In this document: piece after piece, positions 1 to 5,081 of the stretch | Position numbering within the stretch: position 1 is the stretch's first letter | Layout of the letters: the number at the start of each line of letters is the position of its first letter | Origin: Bacteroidota bacterium | GTDB taxonomy: Bacteria; Bacteroidota; Bacteroidia; Bacteroidales; B18-G4 | DNA length: 5,081 nt | Reading direction: 5' to 3' | Assembly (NCBI GenBank): GCA_030635045.1 | Contig: DAOVZP010000158.1 | Location: 1 to 5,081 of the forward strand | Position numbers and translations under genes: made by a program | Notes under the pieces: generated by a model | The model's database searches: none | The model's input: the letters and a program-made list of their open reading frames with translations, nothing else | What the model was told of the DNA's origin: nothing

Positions 1-1
1 G

Positions 2-1492
2 CACAAGCTCTCAAGAGCTGATACATTCTCATGGATAATCCTTTTTATCAAGCTACTGCTGATCGCTGTGATCATCTTCCTGATGCGTGTGCAGCGATGC
101 CTCAAGTGTAAGATCATCGAACCTGATGGCTGTACACCCGAACTATCTGACATGAGTAAAGGTTTATATGTAGAAGTTAAGGGTAGTGCATCGGGATCGT
201 ACTTCAGCCATTATACACTAGGCATTAATATGGGTGGCAGCCCGCAAACCGTTACGATAGAATATCCTGGTGGCGGAGGTAGTGGAAGCAGCCCTGTAGT
301 GAATGGGCATCTTGGAAAGATCTTTACAACTTCTCTTATGGATGGAGCCTATGAGGTAGTGCTTACAGTTTATCCATATGGTTCAGGTTCTCCTAAGATC
401 TGCAAAAAGACATTTACACTGCTGAAAGCGATAGTATACATCAGCCGGGTTGCAGGGGTCTCGGCCCTGAGCAATGTGCCTGCACCGGGCAATCCCAATC
501 CTTTTGACACGGATGCTGAACTTGCCCTGGAAATATCCCCCGACTATCCGAAGCGTTCATTCGGGGGCAATATGACCATGGATGGTTCTGCATACATTTA
601 TGAATGTCCGGGCAGGAAGATCAAGAATTATGCTATACGCTATGCACATGTGACAGTTCCCGGTGGCGAACCTTCACAACCGGCTTTCGATGCTGCTGTT
701 CCTGCTGCTTTTGGCGACATGGTGTCTCCATTACCCCTCGAATATCTGACAGCCGACCATTACCAGCCCTGGAACAGGGTAGGGCCGGCTCCGATCAACC
801 TTATCAACAGCTGGAAAAGCTTCACATTATTTGGAAATACATATCCAAAGCTTAAATCAACAAGCTGGAACAGCAATGCTGCCGGCAGCGGCAGGTACAG
901 CCTGTTGTTAACAGCCGAAGATACGGCCGGTCACCTTTATCATGACATTCAGCATATCTGGCTCGATAACCATAACATCAAAGGTAAAATTGTGAAGCTC
1001 CAGTGGTTTAACAAGCAGAGCAGTACCTGGGAGGATCTTCCTGTATGCAAAGATCTTTCAATGAAGAAGCATGAAAAGATCCGTATAGTGGGACTTGCCT
1101 GGGATGCGGTGATCGACGAGTCGTGGTGGCCACCGGTAGCCCCGAATGATAATTTTGGTTTATATAACCTGAAGTTCCATAAACAGTTTGGATCATGGAA
1201 GGATTTGACGCTGGATGTTCTTACCCGTGTTCCGGCTTTGCCTGCTACGCCGCCAGTTGTTGTTCCGACGGATACTGAGGCCGGAGAGCTGGCAGTATGG
1301 GATATCACTGCGCTGGATGGCGGTCCGGCCCCCGATCCTTACGTGCCTGCGACGGATCCATTGATCTATCGCGGTGAATCATGTACTTATACCATCAGAT
1401 TATATGTCAAGGATAATTCCATCGTGAGCCATGATCATGACGGCCATGAAGCCTGGGATTTTGAATCGGTGAAGATCATCAATGACCTGTAA
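2..1492 (+). CDS. Membrane-anchored beta-sandwich protein of unknown function (5' end cut off by the window)
   Basis: I do not recognise this family by name. The reading frame is open to the left edge, and the first possible start (GTG at 68) falls inside a hydrophobic stretch running from Trp at 32 to Met at 85, so the true start is probably upstream. After that stretch come a CxxC motif (bases 98-109) and about 460 soluble residues rich in Gly, Pro, Ser, Trp and aromatics, with a Gly/Ser linker near 260-295. Three segments share a strand pattern typical of Ig-like or other beta-sandwich domain ends: GAYEVVLTV, GRYSLLLTAED and CTYTIRLYVKD (residues 93-101, 275-285 and 439-449 counted from the GTG). 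The second is followed by IWLDN and the third by VKIIND. The C-terminus has a His/Asp cluster, SHDHDGH. No catalytic motif is visible. A lipoprotein peptidase gene begins 50 bases downstream on the same strand, which suggests a shared envelope role. The membrane orientation is uncertain because the basic residues lie mainly after the helix. Confidence 0.8.
   Translation, partial: HKLSRADTFSWIILFIKLLLIAVIIFLMRVQRCLKCKIIEPDGCTPELSDMSKGLYVEVKGSASGSYFSHYTLGINMGGSPQTVTIEYPGGGGSGSSPVVNGHLGKIFTTSLMDGAYEVVLTVYPYGSGSPKICKKTFTLLKAIVYISRVAGVSALSNVPAPGNPNPFDTDAELALEISPDYPKRSFGGNMTMDGSAYIYECPGRKIKNYAIRYAHVTVPGGEPSQPAFDAAVPAAFGDMVSPLPLEYLTADHYQPWNRVGPAPINLINSWKSFTLFGNTYPKLKSTSWNSNAAGSGRYSLLLTAEDTAGHLYHDIQHIWLDNHNIKGKIVKLQWFNKQSSTWEDLPVCKDLSMKKHEKIRIVGLAWDAVIDESWWPPVAPNDNFGLYNLKFHKQFGSWKDLTLDVLTRVPALPATPPVVVPTDTEAGELAVWDITALDGGPAPDPYVPATDPLIYRGESCTYTIRLYVKDNSIVSHDHDGHEAWDFESVKIINDL
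32..85 (+). other. Predicted transmembrane or signal-anchor segment
   Basis: Translation in the frame of the first gene gives WIILFIKLLLIAVIIFLM, 18 residues with one lysine in the middle. It is long and hydrophobic enough to span a membrane. The residues before it (KLSRADTFS) are weakly basic and those after it (RVQRCLKCK) are strongly basic. The segment may be a signal anchor or the last helix of a protein with more helices upstream; the window does not show which. Confidence 0.65.
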
Positions 1493-1542
1493 GCATATTT
1501 TATCTGGAAACGACTACTAACAAAAATTAAATAGGAGGTTTT
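1493..1542 (+). other. Intergenic spacer between the beta-sandwich gene and the lipoprotein gene
   Basis: These 50 bases are AT-rich and end in the Shine-Dalgarno site. I find no hairpin terminator and no clear Bacteroidota promoter (a TTTG box with TAnnTTTG downstream). Read-through from the upstream gene is the simplest reading, although an unrecognised promoter remains possible. Confidence 0.4.
1533..1538 (+). promoter_or_regulatory. Strong Shine-Dalgarno site for the IdeS-like lipoprotein gene
   Basis: A perfect AGGAGG lies four bases before the ATG at 1543, and the following T extends the match to anti-Shine-Dalgarno sequence. It fixes the start of the lipoprotein, which is also supported by the signal peptide that begins there. 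It contrasts with the amidohydrolase gene in the same window, which has no such motif before its ATG. Confidence 0.8.
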
Positions 1543-1614
1543 ATGAGAAAATTATCGAGAATTTTATCGGGTATAATACTAATATCCGCTGTTTTACTGT
1601 TGTTCACTTCATGC
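1543..1614 (+). other. Lipoprotein signal peptide with lipobox FTSC
   Basis: Residues 1-23 have the n-region MRKLSR, a hydrophobic h-region and a lipobox ending in Cys24. Phe at -3 is less usual than Leu but occurs in Bacteroidota lipoproteins. The residues after the cysteine are KYMKMD. They lack the run of acidic residues described as the Bacteroidota surface lipoprotein export signal, so periplasm-facing retention is as likely as surface display. Confidence 0.8.
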
Positions 1615-3045
1615 AAATACATGAAGATGGATCCACCGCCGGATGTTGATAAGGCCGGTGGAGGAGGGACTGACAATTCCTGCTGGATGGCAACCGCTTC
1701 GAATATGCTGGCAGGTGCCGGCTATGGTACGGGAACCGATGTTCAGGCACGTGCTGATGAGATCTATAGTGAGATGGTATCTAATTATGGTATTGCCAAC
1801 GGAGGCTGGGCAGATGTAGCACTGAGCTGGTGGTTAAGCTCAGCAAACAATACATGGTCCGCTACAAACCCATACACAATTGTGACTGTTTATGGAAACA
1901 AAACGAGAGTTCCGTGGGTCAATGCAAATGGTGCTCAATTCATTGGCAATGAGCTGAGAAGATGCCAATTTCTTGGTCTTAGTATTAGTTGGCCTACGAG
2001 TGGTAGTTCCGGTTCGGGAGGCCATGCTATAACTGCCTGGGGTGATAATATGGGCAGCGGTACACTAAGCACCAACCCGGTGTCTGTGATGGTGACCGAC
2101 TCAGACCGGGATACCGGGGGAGATGTACAAACATGGGATTATGATGATTATACAAATCCAAACCCCGGTGGATCTAACAATGGGAACGGTTGGTATTTTG
2201 ATTACAGCACCAATCATCCCTTTATAAAGCACATCATTACACTTTGTCCGACGGATGATCCATCCGACAATGAACTTACTCAAAAGGTAGTAGGATCATA
2301 CAGGATCCATCAATCGGTTGAGGACGTGGCAGCAACAGATCTGCATTACAGGGTAAGAACAGATGTGGATATTCTTTCTTACAAAACTACAATTGACTGG
2401 ACTGATAAGGTTTCACCAACAATCACTGAAGGGACCCCCCGAAGGAGTATTACAGTGGATTGGGACCTTAAGGAACATGCGATCGAGTATTGCACCTGGG
2501 TGACCATTACAACAGAGTTTGTTTTACCCCGGTACAACGCCATATTTTATGATGATGTACATTTTACTTATCCCGCAACCTATGATCCAACGATTCATGA
2601 GCTCCATAAAAAGCCTGATCTGTACTGGTGGCTAAAAACACCTGTATTAATACGGGCCGACCAGATCCCAAACGTAACGGGAGGTTATGTAGTGGCTAGT
2701 TTTGATGTGATTAATCCGGTATTGAGCGGAAATCAGCAGTTAGTTGGTGAATATCGTTTGATACATCAATACAGCTATGATCAGGATCCGGAAATGCATG
2801 AATTCCTCCTGGCAGGAACTGAGGGGTATTCAGTAGAAAACCTGCGCTTTGGCCACACCTATGGCTATCCTTCAACGATGGAATTATGGAAATTTGAAGA
2901 TTGGATGACAGTGGTAGAAGATACAAGCTATTTCCTCGGCGAGGAGCCATTGAATATCCAGGTTGACTGGGAAGGCAAGCTTCCATATCCCGAAGGGGAA
3001 GTGATACCACCGGAGATATTAAAAGAGCTCCGGGAACAGAAGTAA
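1543..3045 (+). CDS. IdeS/Mac-like (C66-type) cysteine peptidase, predicted lipoprotein
   Basis: This 500-residue protein starts with a lipoprotein signal peptide: basic MRK, a hydrophobic core at 7-21, then FTSC with Cys24 as the likely lipidated residue. Residues about 37-235 look like a papain-fold peptidase of the IdeS type. The nucleophile region is CWMATASNML (Cys47), resembling CGAATAGNML of streptococcal IdeS. The histidine region is GGHAITAWG (His161), resembling the HVINLWG of IdeS. The acidic region is VTDSD (Asp186, Asp188), the same string as in IdeS as I recall it. Lys37 lies ten residues before Cys47, the spacing of Lys84 and Cys94 in IdeS. The Cys-His distance (114) is shorter than in IdeS (168), so loops are lost. 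Residues about 240-500 are beta-rich, seem to contain two related copies, and have no counterpart in IdeS. The expected activity is endoproteolysis of a protein outside the cytoplasm; the substrate is unknown. Immunoglobulin cleavage is known for streptococcal members and should not be assumed here. A C39-like or other papain-like family is the main alternative. Confidence 0.85.
   Translation: MRKLSRILSGIILISAVLLLFTSCKYMKMDPPPDVDKAGGGGTDNSCWMATASNMLAGAGYGTGTDVQARADEIYSEMVSNYGIANGGWADVALSWWLSSANNTWSATNPYTIVTVYGNKTRVPWVNANGAQFIGNELRRCQFLGLSISWPTSGSSGSGGHAITAWGDNMGSGTLSTNPVSVMVTDSDRDTGGDVQTWDYDDYTNPNPGGSNNGNGWYFDYSTNHPFIKHIITLCPTDDPSDNELTQKVVGSYRIHQSVEDVAATDLHYRVRTDVDILSYKTTIDWTDKVSPTITEGTPRRSITVDWDLKEHAIEYCTWVTITTEFVLPRYNAIFYDDVHFTYPATYDPTIHELHKKPDLYWWLKTPVLIRADQIPNVTGGYVVASFDVINPVLSGNQQLVGEYRLIHQYSYDQDPEMHEFLLAGTEGYSVENLRFGHTYGYPSTMELWKFEDWMTVVEDTSYFLGEEPLNIQVDWEGKLPYPEGEVIPPEILKELREQK
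2281..2995 (+). repeat. Probable internal duplication in the C-terminal half of the IdeS-like protein
   Basis: Two stretches share QKVVGSYRIHQ (residues 247-257) and QQLVGEYRLIHQ (398-409). Each is followed, 50-70 residues later, by an Ile-x-Val-Asp-Trp motif (ITVDW at 303-307, IQVDW at 472-476). The order and rough spacing (about 150-170 residues) suggest two copies of one beta-rich module. Similarity outside these anchors is weak by eye, so the domain boundaries are approximate. Confidence 0.45.
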
Positions 3046-3061
3046 TGATCTTCCTGGTATA
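3046..3061. other. Convergent intergenic junction of 16 bases
   Basis: The plus-strand lipoprotein gene and the minus-strand amidohydrolase gene end here, with 16 bases between their stop codons. There is no GC-rich hairpin followed by a T-run on either strand. Transcription from each side probably runs into the other gene or stops by a factor-dependent route. Confidence 0.6.
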
Positions 3062-4222
3062 TTAAGGCTTATAAAAGGCTGACTCGAGGTAAGTCTCCGG
3101 ATTTTTAACTGTGATGGCATACCAGAGTTTATCTCCATCGGGCTTAGAATAGAGAAACCTCCGGAAATCATTAACCAGGGGTTTCTCTTTTTTCTTCATC
3201 AGGGTCATAAAATAATCGGTGCCGAACAGGATCCTGTGTCCGTATCTGCTGTCTGCAATAGCCTCGTATAAGTCTTCGAAAATATCTTTTTCCGACAGGG
3301 TGAAACTGATATCCGTATATACATTCGGGTATGTTTCGATAAGATATTTTATTTGTGTGAACCAGCTTTCATGAGACTCAACAGTCCTTGCTTTTTTGAT
3401 CTCCGGATCATCTCCGGCATGTGCAAAGCATATTTTTAAGTCAGGATATACTTCAAGTACCCTGGCATAATTATACGGATGACTGAAATAATCACAGAAG
3501 AGGGCATTTTTAGTAAGGTTCTTTTTCAAGGGAAAGTCCACTGTGTCATAGCTTTTGGGCCAGTTTGATGCATGCGGGCAAAAAGATGCCGGCTTGATCA
3601 TCTCAGGAGTGATCTTCCCGAGATAGTATGAGCCAACGCGGGTGCAGTGTGTCATGATGGGGACATTGTATCCTGCAGCAAATTTGTATGTTTCCTCCAT
3701 GTCGACATCGAAGGGATAAAAGCCCAGGGCAGGATAGATCTTTATACCGGCAAACCCCTTGTTCTCGATGTGGTCTCTGGCCATGAATGCATTTTCGTAA
3801 ATGCTGCCCGCACGAGGATCGACACTATAAAATGGCAGGCATGTATTCAGGTTGTTTTTCTTTACCCTTTTGAGTTCATAGACCTGGTGGGCATAAGCTT
3901 CGTTTGCTTTTCCTGCGCCCATAAAATCCATATTAAGTGAAAGGATGACAAAACGGTCTTGTTTTGAATAATTGCTCCGCAGGTCACGAAATACATGATT
4001 CTGCGATTTCATGGTGCCCACATAAACAAAGCTGGCATATTTCGAAACATTGGGATTTTTAACTCGTGAAAGCAACCAGGAAGCGATCCTTCTGCCGGTT
4101 GGGAGCTGCAGCAATGCCCAGGCGATGTTAGCAATTCTTTTTGCGGCAAAGCCCTGCAAAAACCGTGCAGGGGCATGGTCAATATTAAAAATATGAGTGT
4201 GGCAATTATATATGTGGTTCAT
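3062..4222 (-). CDS. Metal-dependent amidohydrolase, TIM-barrel (amidohydrolase-2 / ACMSD-like)
   Basis: This complete 386-residue protein belongs to the amidohydrolase superfamily, whose members use one or two metal ions to hydrolyse or decarboxylate small substrates. The family landmarks appear in order. CHTH (His8, His10) forms the first metal site after strand 1. SVDPR (Asp135) and GIKIYP (Lys161) follow. MTHC (His192), FSHPYN (His248) and FAHAG (His268) come next, and GTD (Asp336) is the usual catalytic aspartate. The ending KNPETYL matches the NP.. tail of the family. The pattern fits the single-metal amidohydrolase-2 group better than urease-like enzymes with a carboxylated lysine, but the substrate cannot be read from the sequence. 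There is no signal peptide, so it is probably cytoplasmic. The ATG lies three bases after the stop of the upstream membrane protein gene, and no Shine-Dalgarno is seen before it, so translation may be coupled to that gene. Confidence 0.88.
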   Translation of the reverse strand: MNHIYNCHTHIFNIDHAPARFLQGFAAKRIANIAWALLQLPTGRRIASWLLSRVKNPNVSKYASFVYVGTMKSQNHVFRDLRSNYSKQDRFVILSLNMDFMGAGKANEAYAHQVYELKRVKKNNLNTCLPFYSVDPRAGSIYENAFMARDHIENKGFAGIKIYPALGFYPFDVDMEETYKFAAGYNVPIMTHCTRVGSYYLGKITPEMIKPASFCPHASNWPKSYDTVDFPLKKNLTKNALFCDYFSHPYNYARVLEVYPDLKICFAHAGDDPEIKKARTVESHESWFTQIKYLIETYPNVYTDISFTLSEKDIFEDLYEAIADSRYGHRILFGTDYFMTLMKKKEKPLVNDFRRFLYSKPDGDKLWYAITVKNPETYLESAFYKP

Positions 4223-4225
4223 GAT

Positions 4226-5080
4226 CTATGATTTTGATTTGACAATTTTTTTAAAGCTGACAGCCTTCTTCAGGAGGTCGAACCAGAAGGGGGCGCCAAA
4301 GGCGACGATAAAGCCTGAGGTAAGGAACCCCATCAGCTTGATAAGTATCAGCCACCACGAAGAGTCTGCTTGCAGATAATATGAGATTATCATCCCTCCC
4401 CGCTGAAACATGTTTTTTTCATAATATGCCTCTTCTCCAATTTCTGCTTTCTTCACCTCCTCACCCCAGCCGATAGGGAGGTCAAGGCTGTTGTCATAAT
4501 CCTTGAAGAACTTTTTACTTAACTCAAGGCTGTTGATATCCTCGTATTTGTCGTGAAAACTTTCAGCAGCAACTACTATGCTCTCCCGCAGGTTTGCATC
4601 AACCCACAGGCGATTTGTGATATGAAAAAAGTCGACATTGAAGGATAAGGCAATGATGCAACCGATAATGATCAAAGGTTTTCGGAGCTTTCTTCCATAA
4701 GTATGGTTCACCCTCGCCATATATTCTTTGTACCAGTTTTTAACTGCCTGAGTGAACCCCTCGAAATTCTCTCCTGACTGATCATAGAACATCTGCAATG
4801 TTCTCTTCAGGTCGCTGTCAGGCATGCTGGTCAGGCCTTTTTTCAGGTCCTGGTCGTATTTCCCTTTTTCCTCTTTATAGACATATTCCCCGGTATCAGA
4901 ATCCTGTTTGATGGTATAATCCCTGCCCACCTCCACAATGAGGTCATCAATGACCTCAGCAAAAGTATCTTCAGGGATATACGATGTGATCCTGTTATAC
5001 TTCACTGAAAGGGATTCGATCAGGGGATGGTTGTACAGGCGTGAAGTCCAGTTAATAGTATCATCACCGCCTAACAAAGC
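4226..5080 (-). CDS. Membrane protein of unknown function, C-terminal part (start lies outside the window)
   Basis: The frame is open to the right edge. The first start-like codon is a TTG at 5077, and the sequence there already looks like the middle of a protein, so the gene is 5' truncated. Numbered from that TTG, it has LYNHPLI (14-20) and a SYIPEDTFA motif (32-40), then a charged, helical soluble region. A first membrane segment (about 133-152, containing IALSFNVD) is followed by LWVDANLRES and a soluble loop rich in Lys and Glu. A second membrane segment (about 241-262) leads into GAPFWFDLL and a basic tail. From memory, the combination of YNHPLI, SYIP..TFA, NVD..I...LW.D..LR and GAPFWFDLL recurs in a widespread, uncharacterised bacterial membrane protein family that usually starts with a further N-terminal helix; I cannot verify this here. 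It is followed three bases later by the amidohydrolase, suggesting an operon. Confidence 0.82.
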   Translation of the reverse strand, partial: ALLGGDDTINWTSRLYNHPLIESLSVKYNRITSYIPEDTFAEVIDDLIVEVGRDYTIKQDSDTGEYVYKEEKGKYDQDLKKGLTSMPDSDLKRTLQMFYDQSGENFEGFTQAVKNWYKEYMARVNHTYGRKLRKPLIIIGCIIALSFNVDFFHITNRLWVDANLRESIVVAAESFHDKYEDINSLELSKKFFKDYDNSLDLPIGWGEEVKKAEIGEEAYYEKNMFQRGGMIISYYLQADSSWWLILIKLMGFLTSGFIVAFGAPFWFDLLKKAVSFKKIVKSKS

Positions 5081-5081
5081 A

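Noticed and set aside
31..111. ATG at 31 as a gene start
   Set aside because: It is in a different frame from the long gene and reaches a stop after about 26 codons.
949..1308. Minus-strand open frame opposite the beta-sandwich gene
   Set aside because: The product has low-complexity, unprotein-like composition and lies wholly opposite a better-supported gene.
2435..2440. Run of six C as a phase-variation tract
   Set aside because: It is too short to suggest slippage control and is not near a start or promoter.
2711..3010. Minus-strand open frame opposite the lipoprotein C-terminus
   Set aside because: There is no recognisable motif or start signal, and the plus-strand frame shows clear protein-like repeats there.
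3037..3056. Weak hairpin CAGAAG / CTTCCTG around the lipoprotein stop codon as a bidirectional terminator
   Set aside because: The stem is about six pairs with a bulge, and no T-run follows on either strand.
5075..5077. TTG at 5077 as the true start of the membrane protein
   Set aside because: The frame is open beyond it and the sequence there resembles the interior of the family, so it is only the edge of the window.
1..5081. tRNA, rRNA, CRISPR arrays, insertion sequences and attachment sites
   Set aside because: No cloverleaf, regularly spaced repeats, transposase motifs or flanking inverted repeats were seen on either strand.

Overview
The window reads as a piece of a Bacteroidota-like chromosome or metagenomic contig. 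This is an inference from the family make-up and from the AT-rich, Shine-Dalgarno-free start of the amidohydrolase gene; there is no rRNA or marker gene to confirm it. It holds four protein-coding genes, two of them cut by the window edges. I see no RNA gene, insertion sequence, CRISPR array or integrase.

Left half, plus strand (about 2-3045). The first gene is cut at its 5' end. It encodes a protein with a hydrophobic segment at the window edge, followed by about 460 residues that look like beta-sandwich repeats with no recognised enzyme signature. Fifty bases downstream lies a complete 500-residue predicted lipoprotein. Its N-terminal half carries the catalytic pattern of IdeS/Mac-type (MEROPS C66-like) papain-fold cysteine peptidases: Cys47, His161, Asp186 and Asp188, plus a lysine ten residues before the cysteine. 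Its C-terminal half is a beta-rich, apparently duplicated region that streptococcal IdeS lacks. The short gap and shared direction suggest that the two genes form one envelope or surface unit.

Right half, minus strand (about 3062-5080). A membrane protein with two predicted C-terminal helices is cut by the right edge. It is followed three bases later by a complete TIM-barrel metal-dependent amidohydrolase (amidohydrolase-2/ACMSD-like). The tight spacing suggests a two-gene operon. The plus and minus units converge with only 16 bases between their stop codons and no convincing terminator.

The most interesting item is the IdeS-like lipoprotein and its uncharacterised beta-sandwich neighbour. 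IdeS enzymes are best known as immunoglobulin-cleaving virulence factors of streptococci, so a lipid-anchored relative with a large accessory tail, next to an unknown exported-type protein, may act on a different target.
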